64,000 nt of DNA, from assembly GCF_905147045.1 (NCBI RefSeq), contig NC_065900.1, forward strand, positions 10,994,501 through 11,058,500, read 5' to 3'. The position numbers and the translations under genes were made by a program. This DNA is from Nymphalis io (Eukaryota > Arthropoda > Insecta > Lepidoptera > Nymphalidae). Below are positions 1-11,625 of this stretch, in pieces (within the stretch, counting starts at the first letter, position 1; every line of letters begins with the position of its first letter). The notes beneath the pieces were generated by a model. It was not told the DNA's origin and made no database searches. It saw nothing but the letters and a program-made list of their open reading frames with translations.

Positions 1-405
1 AAGCTGAGATTAGTAATCATCATAAATGTGTATGACAAATTAAATAATAATTTATTATTTAAAATATACATCGTATCAATTTCTGTCCCTTGACTCCGAT
101 TTACAGTATGAAACGAGTCTTAATTTGCGATAAAGGTATGTATATACTTAATAAAATATACTAATATTCGAGAAATATACGCGTTAACCCTACAGTGTAC
201 AGCGTGACACACGTGAGTCATACTAAAAAAAAAAACTAGAGGTAAATTTATTTATCAGGTTGTTCAGGTATCTTGGGTGTTAATGAATATATTATAAAAA
301 AAAGAAAACAATACTAAATTTTCGTTGTACCAATATTGTGACATTAACTGACCCATAGGTGGTGGAGTAGATCTGTTCTACTCTTTTATTGCGTCGCTTA
401 CAATA

Positions 406-555
406 AAAGTGCATACAAAAAAGTGGTACATGCGATTATTTCACCACTCGATAGATCTGACAATCATAAATAAATAGCTTAAAGTGCATACAAAAAAGTG
501 GTACATGCGATTATTTCACCACTCGATAGATCTGACAATCATAAATAAATAGCTT
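406..555. repeat. Perfect 75-bp tandem duplication
   Basis: Two 75-bp units, 406-480 and 481-555, are identical as far as I can read and directly adjacent, each beginning AAAGTGCATAC and ending ATAGCTT. Identity suggests a recent duplication or possibly an assembly artefact. No coding potential is seen in the unit. Confidence 0.9.
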
Positions 556-752
556 ATCTATATAAAAGTAAATATTAAGAAGCCAGACTAAATTTTTTAC
601 GACCGCAAAACATGAAATGACTCGAATTTCATTTTGAAAATAGCAAAAGCTCTGTGTCTATTTGTTTCGTCACTTACCCGTAAAATATCATCAGGAAATC
701 ATAATTGATTTCATATATGTTAGAAGAAAGAAACTAGAAAAAAACAAAAGCC

Positions 753-932
753 AAAATACCGCTGATAGAAGCTCGGTTTGACGGTATTGATCACTTACCC
801 CTTTGGTACACTTCTAGACAGCGTTGCAAGTTGCCTGCGTGTATTGGAAAGTCTTTTGTAACTTGCCAAAAGTGTAATGTTGCTCTTTGTCTAAATAAAG
901 ACAGGAATTGCTTCTTGTCATTTCATAATTGA
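753..932 (+). pseudogene. piggyBac-type transposase C-terminal Cys-rich relic
   Basis: An open stretch without a start codon reads EARFDGIDHLP, then RQRCK, then a Cys-rich block C-x4-C...C-x2-C...C-x7-C-x4-H, and stops at 930-932. The order of a D-G-x-x-H-x-P block, RQRCK and paired cysteines ending in CF/FH is the usual C-terminal zinc-binding end of piggyBac (PGBD) transposases. An in-frame TAG lies just upstream and no DDE catalytic region is visible, so this is a severely 5'-deleted remnant. It has no acceptor in the phase used by the FLYWCH exons, so it is probably not a tail exon. Confidence 0.65.
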
Positions 933-1265
933 TGACATATATATACATTTTTTTATCCAAAAAACGGTTAAAATTTGCGATACATTATTCTAAATGGCAT
1001 AACGACTTTTTATAGGTGTAATTTTATTTCGTTACTTCCTTGTATACTGTATCCTACACCATTCTGAAGTTGTTACACATATGGGTCATGCTGAAAAACT
1101 TTTATTTTATAGTTAAACTATTTAAATAGTTTTGGTTATATTTTTACATATCATTTTTTGTTAACGTTAATTACGCATTCTTTGAAAATGAAACAATATA
1201 ATGCACTGTAGGGTTATCATTAAAAAAAATAATGCATCTCCTTCAGACTATCATTTCTTTTCCAG

Positions 1266-1537
1266 CCGAAATGATTTCATTGACTAATGGAAGGTATCTG
1301 CTAATGTACCAAGGATACACTTTTAGTAATCCAAAGTCGATGTTAAAGGATTCTCATCTCCAGTGTTGGCAGTGCACAGCGCGTGGTCGCAACCGTTGCA
1401 GGATGTACATTCACATCAACGACAACTTTCAAATTGTTCGTAGCTTCTACCAACACAATCATGGTCAACCTGTGTATTTAAGATTGAAAAACGGTTACTA
1501 TGCGAAGCGTAAATTGAAATCAAAGATGATTGATTAA
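1266..1537 (+). CDS. mod(mdg4): mod(mdg4)-like alternative 3' exon, FLYWCH finger
   Basis: Terminal exon of 89 complete codons. In this family such an exon gives a BTB chromatin protein an isoform-specific C-terminus whose FLYWCH finger contacts DNA or insulator partners such as Su(Hw) in the nucleus. The acceptor TTTCTTTTCCAG ends at 1265, and the first two bases (CC) finish an upstream codon. The domain runs from about residue 7: GYTF at 16-19, W34-Q-C36, C44 and H63-N-H65, followed by a basic tail with KNGYY. AATAAA overlaps the stop, and another lies at about 1567, consistent with a terminal exon. An ATG at 1232 precedes the acceptor and is not the natural start. Confidence 0.87.
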
Positions 1538-2398
1538 TAAAATAATTACAACTTTGTTCTTTAACGAATAAAAAGGTTATTTTTTATACTAAATCGAGTC
1601 TACACGTTGTAAATATCTATAAGTTTATTTCTTTGAGTTGTAACGTATTAAAATAAAGACTCGCTATTTATTTATTGTTGTTGAATTGCAAAAAAATGCG
1701 GTTATTTAGCTCGAAGAGATCACGTAAGACTAGGATTTAAGTGTGGTATTATTTCACTAAAATCATATCAAGATTGGAATTTCACTGTTCAATTCCAAAT
1801 TCGTTTTCATTAAGACTGTTATATATTGTTTAATTTTAAATATACTATTCGATTTAAATATGAATTCTAAGACAATTTTAATATAAGGGAATGTTAGAAT
1901 TGGGGGGGTGCTGCGAGGGCTCATTTTATATATTTAGCTTTTGGATATTTAGTCGCTTCATGTCTAGATTAAATTATGATTATTTTTACGTTTATATAGT
2001 TTAGCAGCTTTAATAATGAGGACTATTATTTAAAGTTATCAGACTGAAGATTAAATGTTATAAAGATCATATATTCCACAGCAGATACCTATCTAATTAA
2101 TCTTGATATAAGTATATAATCATAGTTGATAAATTATTTTGACTGTCCAATAAATTACGATATAACATAATCTATTTATATTTCCTTACCCTGATAATAT
2201 ATACATGGCGTAATATTTTATGTTTTATTTTGTATATATGGTATAACGCAAGATATATAGAAATCATTCATTTCATCAGTCATTTCCAGAATAACTTATG
2301 CTTTTTAATTCAAATTATAAAAGATATGAATACATTTTACTATTGCTTTCCTTAGATTAGGCGTCTAATTTTATAAACAATAATATATATATTTACAG

Positions 2399-2646
2399 GG
2401 GTACAGTATCAAGTCATCCCGTCAGCCACTGGTAAGAGGCATTTGATCCTTATCAACAATTATACTTTTAGTCAAATAAACAAGGATATAAGATATTGGT
2501 ATTGTACGAAGAAGCTAACGGAGAAGTGCCTTGCGAAAGTACGTTTAGACGCAAACAGGTCTATTGTACATTCGTATCTCGAACACAATCATCACGCTCC
2601 GAAATTTTTCAAAACAAAAGATGGCAAATATTTCAGTATAAAGTAG
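2399..2646 (+). CDS. mod(mdg4): mod(mdg4)-like alternative 3' exon, FLYWCH finger
   Basis: The acceptor ATATTTACAG ends at 2398 and the first bases GG complete the split codon. The exon has 81 codons. The finger has NNYTF at 19-23, Y-W33-Y-C35, C43 and H62-N-H64. The N-terminal block is atypical: it lacks the usual R-G pair and reads TGKRHLIL instead. The tail KFFKTKDGKYFSIK carries the D-G-x-Y signature shared by several exons on both strands. There is no in-frame ATG inside the exon, so it depends on splicing for initiation. Confidence 0.85.
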
Positions 2647-3159
2647 ATTGTACATTACAAGTATTCTTGCACTTGCAACCGTGTCAAATAATCTTTTAAT
2701 GGAAGATAATTCATAGAGTGCAGTTTGTTTATTACGTTTGTTAAAACTAAACATTTTAGTTTGCTTAAATTTAACTGCTATTATTCAGCTCGACGGCGTC
2801 CTTTGATGTAAATTTTTGGGCGCTTTTAAAATTAGGCCAAAAACTATTACCATAACTAAAATAAAATATTTATGATGTATTTAACTTTAATCTGTATCGA
2901 CAACAGTATTATTATTTGCAACTTATAACATCTTAAATACAATTTTGAGTGTTATATTTTCAATTTTTTAGGCTTGGTCTGATTTTTTTGTTGTGTATTT
3001 TTTAATAATTAAATAAAGCTTTTTTTATTTTTTTATGTATTTTATTTATACCATCTCTTATTTAAGGCTGTTAGCTTAGGACCTTATCTTTATTTTTTAC
3101 GAAGATTTTATGTGCCCATTTTTTTTTTTCTATTATTTTAACGTTATTTTTTTTTTTAG

Positions 3160-3392
3160 TTACAGTAGTGTCGTTATCGACGGGTAATACCTTTCTCATA
3201 ATAAACGGGCACACGTTTAGGAAGGAGGTATGTGTGAATGGTGCAACTAGTAGGTGGTGCTGTAACGAGCCGAGTCATGGAAAATGTGATGTTTACGCAC
3301 ACGTGAACGATAAATACGAATTAGTATTAATGGTCAATAAGCACAACCACGCGCCGATACTGTGTCGGATGTTGCAAGGCCGAATAATATAG
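3160..3392 (+). CDS. mod(mdg4): mod(mdg4)-like alternative 3' exon, FLYWCH finger
   Basis: A long pyrimidine tract ends in TTTTTTTAG at 3159. A second AG at 3164-3165 (TTACAG) would preserve phase and drop two residues, so tandem acceptors are possible. The exon has 76 codons. The finger is NGHTF at 15-19, R-W32-C-C34, C42 and H61-N-H63. An eight-residue V-C-V-N-G-A-T-S insert precedes the tryptophan. It ends shortly after the finger, with no D-G-x-Y tail. Confidence 0.85.
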
Positions 3393-3706
3393 TTTTTTAG
3401 TGCTGTTAATTTCATTGCATGTTATTTTATTGTTTATTCGTATTGCTTTAAGTTTAATACAATTAGTTATAAGTTACATTGATAGAATTAAGGCAAAAGA
3501 TGCCGTTTTGTTTTAAATTTGCAATATGGATAGATACTAATTTTTTAACTTTGTCACGCAGCCGATTTGTGGAAATGACGTTGGAATTCTAAAATACCTA
3601 TTGTTGAATAAATAATATTTTAATTAATATTGATGTTTTATTTCAAATCCCTTTGTAAATGATATTTTAAGCATAGAGTGGGTTATCATGGACCGTTGTG
3701 TTACAG

Positions 3707-4020
3707 ATTTTGATTTTGATGATACCGAAAACGATGGCGATTGGACGGATGAGAACGTTGCTGTGTTTCTGGAGACGAAGAAAGGAAAGACCATTTTGCA
3801 ATACGAAGGATACAGATATCGTAAAGCGTACAAAACTAAAAATGGCACACGTTGGAATTGTTCTTCGAAGAAAAATTGTTCGGGCTTCGTTTATTTGAAC
3901 GATCAAGATGAAATAATAATGACTTCCAAATATCATGACCACGATGCACCTAAATTGGATGATATTTGCTCACTAGAGTCCGCCGAACAGGATTTAGCTG
4001 GTAAGCTTGATTGCTTTTGA
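3707..4020 (+). CDS. mod(mdg4): FLYWCH exon that can end here or splice onward
   Basis: The acceptor GTGTTACAG ends at 3706, and bases AT complete the codon. About 20 acidic residues (DFDDTENDGDW) come first, then the finger: TKKGK at 23-27, GYRY, R-W49-N-C51, C57 and H76-D-H78. The middle residue of the H-x-H is Asp. A strong donor, CTG|GTAAGC, lies at 4000/4001 in phase 1. If used, it joins the exon at 4188 in frame and makes a double-FLYWCH tail. If not, the frame stops at 4018-4020 after LDCF. Which form is made cannot be told from sequence. Confidence 0.83.
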
Positions 4021-4187
4021 ATACATTTATCATTGAATTTATACTTATATTTTTTAACTAAAAATTAAAGTTGCTATAATGCATTTACAAAATGCCTTTT
4101 AATTATTTGTTATTGCTACTTGCTTATTTTTGGGAAAGCTTTAAATTCAATTAATTATTTATTATGTGAATATCTTTCTCTCCACAG

Positions 4188-4453
4188 ATACAGCTGTCGT
4201 GATAACCTCAAGGAAGGGCAAGGAGATGTTGCTCTTCCGCAGTTACACGTACCGTAAACAATACGACAAAGGTAACAAGTCCAGATGGGTCTGTTCCACT
4301 CTCAAGAACTGTCGCGCGTACGTCTTTACAGACTCGAATAATCTCATCACATCCGCTTTCGAAGAACATGAACACGATCCGCCAAAATACTACCTCAACC
4401 CTAATCATCTGCTTGGAGCGCTAAGGGAACCGCTCGTTTTCGAATCCGATTAA
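4188..4453 (+). CDS. mod(mdg4): FLYWCH exon, possible second finger of a two-finger tail
   Basis: The acceptor TCTCTCCACAG ends at 4187 and the first bases are AT. There are 87 codons: SRKGKEMLL at 7-15, SYTY, R-W33-V-C35, C41 and H60-E-H62, then a 25-residue tail. It lies only 187 bases after the phase-matched donor at 4000 and shares the compact W-x-C-x5-C spacing of its left neighbour, so the two look like a local duplication. It could also be joined directly to the constant exon as a one-finger tail. Confidence 0.86.
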
Positions 4454-4603
4454 TCAGAATCTATTTTTAATTTATGAAATTCAGTCTGTTTCATGTCATT
4501 CATAGAATATTTATAGCTGCTTTCGATGATCATATCCATTTATTTATTACTTTGATATTTATTCATTTGGTTTAGTTGCTAGCTAGAGCAGCACACACGC
4601 TGC

Positions 4604-4850
4604 TACAGCTAGGCGGGTTGGTATAAAAAGTTAGTTTTTTCCGCCGAGAAAAATCTCAGTAGTAGCCTGGAATCTGGAAGTTTGAAATGTGTACACTCAG
4701 GCCTCGGAAAGCCCGTAAAACCGTTGGTACTGCGCTTGAACTCTTTCTGATTTTCTTGAGTTTGCCGTCTCATCGGATAAGGTAGTATTTACGCGCGCAC
4801 TTGTGCACTATGTGTCCGGCACACTATAGTCTGCCTTGAAGAATGTCACC
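4604..4850 (+). repeat. 5'-truncated tRNA-derived SINE (family C)
   Basis: The body matches, in reverse complement, the SINE at 40738-41090. Shared blocks include the run around GCCTCGGAAAGC, the CCGTTGGT segment and CTCATCGGAT. The tRNA-like head is absent here and the copy is noticeably diverged. Confidence 0.65.
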
Positions 4851-4869
4851 GTGGCGAAAATCGATGAGG

Positions 4870-6190
4870 AGGAAATCAACATTTATTAGTGTATAGAGAT
4901 GTAAACATTACATTATATTAAGAACAGATAAATATAATTGTGATTATATTATGTATTTTATGTTCGATGCTAAGATATTGACATTGTTATTACAGGATAA
5001 TGAACAAAAAATATATCGTTGATGATATTATAACGAATCAATCATTACTGTTATATCTACATGTATCGAACGATCTAATTATTTGAAAATTCGTGATAAA
5101 AGGTATTCCGCATCTTGTTGTATTTACGTGTCATACTTTTTTTTTTAAATATATTAAATTTAGCTTAAGCTAATGATTTGCACTTTTTTTTTAAATAAAC
5201 GCATTTCCGGTTGGTGTAGTCACTTTATTTTATCTTTGGCTCGAGGAGGATGTAATAAATTTCTTAGTTATTACAGTTATATGTAGGTACTATTATGGAT
5301 GACTGGTGATTATATGATATATATAAAATTATGGAGGTCTATGATAATTTATATAATATTATATTTTTTAGGTTTGTTACCGTCATTTAAATTTAGAATC
5401 TATATTAACCTCCGACCACGTTTTCTTAAGTTATCCAGAACAGATCGCTATATTATTGTTACTTATCATAGCTACTTTGAATATCTTTTCACGCGATGTA
5501 AATTAGATATCAAGACTTTATACTCGAGTTTCAGTCGCGATCATTTTGTCAGCTTCCGACCAAGTAAGATGCCAATATGTTGAAACTTCAGGCAAAATAA
5601 AAAACGTGAGATCAATATTAAAGCTAATCAATCTTAAAAATCAACGATGAATTTTAAAAAATACATACTAATCCTCATTTTTATGTATGTTTATTAAGTA
5701 ACGATAAAGAGTGTTTGTGTTTGAGGTTTGTTGTAGAATTCAAATATAAATTTAAAAATAAAATGTATTTTTGCTCTTGTAACAATATTATTATATGCTC
5801 ATTGGTTAATTATGACTATTCCAATGTTATATGTGGTTATTTAAGTATAATAAAATAAGTATTGACGCATCAACATAAAAAGTATAATACCTACATGTAT
5901 AATGTACTATTGCTTAATGTTTTATTAATATAAATAAATTATATTAAGGTAGAAATTTTGAATTTAATATTAAACTGCAATATTTCTCTGATAATAAAGT
6001 GCTTTCATGTATGTTCGTATTTTATTAGATAATAAGAGCCGATAGACCGCCAATTCCTTGCCCGTCTCAAACAATCCACAAAACGACAATCAACTGAGGC
6101 ACGAAAATACAACTGACTTTTACATCTTTATTATTAGAAATAACACTAAACTACACAAGCTATTTTATCACATAAGTGTATCAATTGTAC
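4870..6190. other. AT-rich non-coding stretch
   Basis: No acceptor followed by a zinc-finger frame on either strand. An open frame at 5299-5583 (plus) is low-complexity AT-rich translation without a recognisable domain. Confidence 0.6.
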
Positions 6191-6195
6191 TAATT

Positions 6196-6437
6196 TACTG
6201 GTGGTAGGGCTTTGTGCAAGCTCGTCTGGGTAGGTACCACCCACTCATCAGATATTCTACCGCAAAACAGCAATACTTGATATTGTTGTGTTCCGGTTTG
6301 AAGGGTGAGTGAGCCAGTGTAATTACAGGCACAAGGGACATAAAATCTTAGTTCCCAAGGTTGGTGGCGTTTGGTGACCACTTACCATCAGGTGGCCCAT
6401 ATGCTCGTTCACCTTCCTATTCTATAAAAAAAAAAAA
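6196..6437 (+). repeat. SINE family A, internally deleted copy
   Basis: Begins ACTGGTGGTAGGGCTTTG and ends CCTTCCTATTCTATAAAA with an A-rich tail. It matches the copies at 18.5, 33.1, 38.1, 61.6 and 62.1 kb but lacks about 60 bases between GGTGGCG and TTTGGTGACC. No tRNA head is recognisable. The family is very common in nymphalid-type butterfly DNA. Confidence 0.88.
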
Positions 6438-6862
6438 TCTATGTACCTACTTACAATCATTGAAAAACATACGAATATAGGTATCTAAACCACTAACAAT
6501 TGACTAAAATAGAAACGAACTGTCACTTTCGTAGACACATTATAAAATCTAAAGAATTACGTTAGCGATACTTGTCTGTAAAGCTACATTTACATCATTG
6601 TACTAACTTCGTAGTTTCAGGATCGTACAAGTGTGACTGTGGCTTTATGGGTGATACTTTTTTATAGCGCTGTAATTTTGATTACAAGAGGTCATTATTT
6701 AATTGTTACATTTCCAATAGACATACAAAAAAATACTCACACATTCACATAAAATTGCATCACACTTAACATATTACATCAAAATCTATTTTTTTTATAA
6801 TAAATTACACAAGTTTTTAAATTAACTTAATATGCAATTAAAAGGTTGTTTTTTTTCGACAG

Positions 6863-7116
6863 TCATCGTCATGACTTCAAAAAGAGGGAGACCATTGCTG
6901 TTGTACAAGAATCATACGTATTCTAAATTTCCTCATCCTGTTAAATACGGTTGGAGGTGGTATTGCTCGAAAGTGAAGAACTGCAAAGCTTATCTGTTAA
7001 CGAACGCTGATAACGAAATTCTTGCGGTCACAGGTTATCACAACCACGAGTCTAAAGTGAGATACCCAGTTGCTATTTCTGAATCCCTAGCCTCGTCGAT
7101 TAACATAAACCGGTAA
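6863..7116 (+). CDS. mod(mdg4): mod(mdg4)-like alternative 3' exon, FLYWCH finger
   Basis: The acceptor TTTTTTTTCGACAG ends at 6862 and the first bases are TC. There are 83 codons: SKRGRPLLLYKNHTYS at 5-20, W30-R-W32-Y-C34, C40 and H59-N-H61. The opening block is nearly the same as in the next exon (SRRGRPLLLFRN), pointing to a tandem duplication. The tail after the finger is Ser/Ile-rich. An ATG at 6832 lies upstream of the acceptor and is not needed. Confidence 0.87.
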
Positions 7117-8353
7117 AATATATTTGTTTATATGCTATTTATTACATATAGGCATATGGACAAAAACATAGGGACAAAAAAAGTAACAAAACGCCGATCT
7201 TCCATAACTTGTTCATAGCATCTAATTTGTTTGTTTTTAATATTTTACAAAATAAGACATGTAGCAACTACCCACACGTGAAAGAAATGCAATTTTTTTT
7301 AAAACGTTACATATTATAAAGTTTCAATCGAATTCATTAAAATTATCTTATTCTTCCAAAAAAGTTTTCACTTCATGAAATATATATTTATTTGTATTAA
7401 ACATTCTAGTGTGAAATTATATGGCTAAATATTTAGTTCCAATTTTATTTTAAAAAAATATTAAATAATTTTGTAGTTTTTGATTTGAATAATGTGTAAC
7501 TTTTTCCCTTTATAAATATAATGAAATATTGTTTTAAGTCCAATACGTTACTTCTATAATATATTATATGTGTTTTTTCTTTTTAAATAAATAATAATAA
7601 GTTTATACTACATATTCTTTAAAGTTAACACCAAGTCGAATTATTATTGATTAAATGTTGCTTTTGTTTGTTGTTTATGTTTCAAATATATAAGTGGATT
7701 ATTTATTAATTTTACTATTGCCATATTTCAACTTCGATACCAATGTATAATTAAATTTAGCGTAGTGATAAATACCAAAAATGTTATAATTATAATAAAT
7801 ATAATTATTTTGTAATATATGTATATAGTCATATATACACATGTTTAAAACGTTGACTTTAAATAAACATTTTTATATAAATTGTATTATTTGCAAATTA
7901 GGCCAAATATTCGTACGGTGAAATCGAAATCAATTCGACAAATTGTTAAAAAGCTTTAAAAAAATGGCAATGCTCGTTACTGGAAAAATCTAAGATATTC
8001 TATTATAATAAATAATTAGTTTCAATAACATGTAGTTTTATTTTTAATTATAAAATATTATAAACCTTTATGAAATTAAATAATAGCTTGGATGTATTTT
8101 TTTTCAATCTTGTTATGTTATTTTAATGATCTTTAGTTTAGCTGTCGTGAGCTCTATATTTTACTGCTTACTGCATGTAATTAATTATATTATGAAAAAA
8201 AAACTTGTTTAAACAGAATATTACTAACTAAAGTATCTACTGACATTTTTTCTCCGTAACAAATGAAAATCACGTCGGATACTCTGTTTATTCAATAATC
8301 TTATTACTCTGTATCAAAAAACAAGCTATAGCTTATTATTATTTACTGTACAG
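7117..8353. other. AT-rich spacer
   Basis: Very AT-rich. Several AATAAA/ATTAAA hexamers occur in both orientations and could serve the flanking exon. I see no exon-like frame. Confidence 0.55.
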
Positions 8354-8601
8354 GTCAATTACTTCGATCAAGACGTGGTCGACCATTATTATTGTTCCGA
8401 AATTTTATATACTCACATTCATCTGGTTTCCCTTCAAAATTCGGACATAGATGGCTCTGCACCTCTCATAGATCGAAAACTTGTAAAGCGTACATCTTAA
8501 CAGGAAGTGACGATTATATCATAAGGGACATAAGGGAAACGCATAATCACGAGAATCCACAATTTCATATATCACGGGATGGTTCTTATCACCCTATATG
8601 A
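8354..8601 (+). CDS. mod(mdg4): mod(mdg4)-like alternative 3' exon, FLYWCH finger
   Basis: The acceptor TTTACTGTACAG ends at 8353 and the first bases are GT. The finger's N-terminal half precedes any ATG: SRRGRPLLLF at 5-14, then R-W33-L-C35, C43 and H63-N-H65, and the tail PQFHISRDGSYHPI with the D-G-x-Y signature. There are 81 codons. It is the closest relative of the 6863 exon; the W-x-C to C spacing is two residues longer here. Confidence 0.87.
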
Positions 8602-9441
8602 TAGAAATAATTATGAAATTGCTATTGAATAAGGTAACATAATTATTTGGGATTGGATGTTTCACTGAGTTTTTTTTAATCTATACTTCATGTTAACACG
8701 CCAAAGTGAAATATTATAAACTTAAAATGTATATCTTGTCAAGCCTTCTCAAATAACATAAAAAATATAGAAATAATACATAATTGAGTTAAAAATTTCT
8801 TTATTGTTTATATAAAAAATATTTTTTTATAAAAATACAACCATCATAATCAAACTATTCTATTGAGCAGTCTTAGTTCTACATACTAGGACTTACCTTA
8901 AATTTATTTAAAAAAAAAACAATATTTTTTTAAGAATTTTTATTTTACCCATTTCATTTTTGATTAATTGACAAATGAATGCTATTAAATATTTTAATTT
9001 CTTTAGATTCTACTGTAAGTCAGTCTTTTTATTTAAATATTTAATGAAGTATATTAACATTGTAAATAAGTTTGGTTATTTGTTAGAAAAGATGAAATAA
9101 AAATGATTTTTACCTCAAATAAACTATATATTGTATTTACATTATAAGAATAATTTGACATCTGTATATTACAATAAAAAATATCTCTACAATACAGAAG
9201 TTCAGGTATCGATAATCTCATAACTCTATTACACTGGATAATTTTCATTAACTTTTAACAAGAACACATTACAAATCAGTTTACCTAATCTCTTAACTAA
9301 CAAGCATTTATTAAAATATGCGAACAACATCAAATAATTATTATTTTATGATTAAAATCAGTTCTATTTTGAAAATGTATTTAAATATAGTACTTAAAGT
9401 CACTTTAATAAGTATTAGTTATTACACCATGTTTAATTTGT
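8602..9441. other. AT-rich spacer
   Basis: Nothing recognisable on either strand. Open frames at 9054-9248 (minus) and 9318-9569 (plus) are low-complexity, and the second runs into the element at 9442. Confidence 0.55.
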
Positions 9442-9785
9442 TTAACCCTTTAGCCCGACTTCATATCTGTTGGCGTGCCCCCAGCGCCCGGCACAGTGAA
9501 TCGAAACACACAATACAATTTTCTAAAAATAATGTTAGTAATTCTTCTAACTTTGGACATTATTTTTAAGACTTCTAATTAAGAGGCTAAAGTGTATTAA
9601 ACTGTAAACGATTACTTAGTTAACTATTTACCTAATGTAAACATATTTTTGATAGAATACAGCGTAATTAAATAAAAAAGCTGATAAAACGATCAGTGTT
9701 ATTTTGGTCGTAAATATACGACTCAGGCGAAATGGGCCGGAAAATATTTGTCGGATTAATTCGACCTAGGCGGTTAAAGGGTTAA
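9442..9785. mobile_element. Small TTAA-flanked inverted-repeat element (piggyBac-like MITE)
   Basis: The left end reads TTAACCCTTTAGCC and the right end, reverse-complemented, TTAACCCTTTAACC. These are about 14-bp terminal inverted repeats starting CCC next to TTAA, 344 bp apart. TTAA targets with CCC-starting termini are the piggyBac pattern. No transposase frame lies inside. Confidence 0.55.
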
Positions 9786-10155
9786 TATACTTTTTATAAA
9801 AATCTTACTCTAAAAAATAGTAGGTATATAATTTGCAGTAGTTACAAAAATGCTACAAAACATTCAGTAAATAATGTACTTAGACAATACAGGTATAGTT
9901 GCAGCAGCAAACTAGTAACTTTAATAGTACTGTTGACTGCTAAAATAATCCTATAATAAAATCAGTCTGATTATTGAAGTTTTTCTTATGAACTAATTAA
10001 AAATAAATTAAAAAATATATAAATTACCTAGAGGTATCATGAGGTAGAAAATTAAAATCAGTCTTTTAAAATAAATTCAGAAACATAGCTAATCAATACT
10101 AAATCAAAATTGATAAATAAACCAGGCTATATACACACAAGCATGAACATTCAGT

Positions 10156-10409
10156 TTATACTATTTTAAATGATCCATCATTGCGTCTGTAAAATCCGGG
10201 TGGTGGATGATTATGTTTGTTTCTTACCCTGTTCACAAATGTCTTCAGCTGGTTAAAAACGGTGGTAACGTCAACGTAGCATCCAGTTTTAGTGCGAGAT
10301 GTACAATACCATTGTTTTTTTCCATATGCCAGTTTATTTTTTAAGCGGAATGCATATCCATTGTGCACCAAAAGCATACTTCCTTTTCGAGTTGCTATAA
10401 AGTTTGCTT
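10156..10409 (-). CDS. mod(mdg4): mod(mdg4)-like 3' exon on the minus strand, FLYWCH finger
   Basis: Read on minus, the acceptor TTTTAATTTCAG ends at 10410 and the first bases are AA. There are 83 codons: TRKGSMLLVHNGYAF at 6-20, Q-W33-Y-C35, C43 and H65-N-H67 followed by PPP. The C to H spacing is longer than in its neighbours (21 residues). The tail FYRRNDGSFKIV matches the D-G-x-[YF] signature. It sits alone on minus within the plus-strand half, so if the constant exons are on plus this isoform needs trans-splicing. Confidence 0.87.
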
Positions 10410-11625
10410 CTGAAATTAAAAGAGCCATTAAATATATGTGTCAAATACTAAAATAATATTTACATATAAATTGTTTTATGGATTATAAAATAAAACAAGT
10501 TTAATAATTTTAACAGTTTATTGTATATACAAATACAAGAATGTTTAATATATATATTTGACTAATAACAATATTTTGGAATTATAGAAAAATAACATAT
10601 TCTAGTTTGTTTTTTTAATTTTGTCCAAATATTTACAATATACATAAACAATTGAATGACGCATCTATTAACCTAGGCCACCACAAATTAAACTAAGTTA
10701 ACCACATGTTACAATAAATTTTAACAATATTTAAAAAACGCGACGATACGATTTAAAGTTACTAGGTTTTTCTGTTTCTGTATTTTTATGATTTTGTTAC
10801 GACAAAGCCAAAACGAAAACACACGCACGCGAGTGCCATGACGCAACTGAATTCAGTGCTGCCATGTTATCGGTGAATGTTTATGTCTGATATAAATAAT
10901 AGTACAAATGATTCTTTTTCACTTTTAGTTATTTTATCTCAAAAACTCAATTCATTTCGATAAAAAAGTAATCCAAACTTAATAACACTTAATATTATTA
11001 ATTAATTTGATTAGTGAAAGCTTTACAATGCTGTAAAAATAAACGAAACGTATGTTTTATTAAATTGTCAAATTTTATGTCAAACATGTGCAGTTGTTTC
11101 TAAATTGAGATTTGGGATAATGTTATTTTTTTACTTTATAAAAATTTCTCATGTTTAATTATTTATAGTATAATTACTATTTTTAATTAAATTGTAAATA
11201 TAATTACTATTGTTTAAGTTAGAGAACTTGAGTAGAGCCAAATATTTAGTGTTTAGAAAGTTAAACTAACATCGTGTGTATGTGTTTTGCTGTTTTCTTT
11301 ATAATTTTATTTTTTGGTTTAAGTATACCGATTTGTCTTTTGTAAATGTATTAAATAATATTGTGTTAAACAAATTTTCCTAATTCATTAATTATAACAA
11401 CTTCGCTTACGAAAATCTGATTACATATTTTAAAGTATTATACAATCAATTAAAATTGTTAGAGAATATTTAATCCTTATTGTGTAGTTTTAGAATGTTT
11501 AAAAACACTTTTAATGTACAGAATAATAACAAGTAATGTTACAGAATATTTGTTTTATTTTCCTTCCCTATAGATGTACAAAATGAATATAAATAGTCCA
11601 TTGAACTAAATAAATTATTTTTCAG
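10410..11625. other. AT-rich spacer between opposed exons
   Basis: Divergently placed between a minus exon (left) and a plus exon (right), so separate promoters for trans-spliced precursors could lie here. I see no motif I can defend, and no coding signal. Confidence 0.45.

Noticed and set aside
5299..5583. 94-codon plus frame
   Set aside because: Ile/Tyr/Leu-rich low-complexity translation of AT-rich DNA with no domain and no acceptor in phase.
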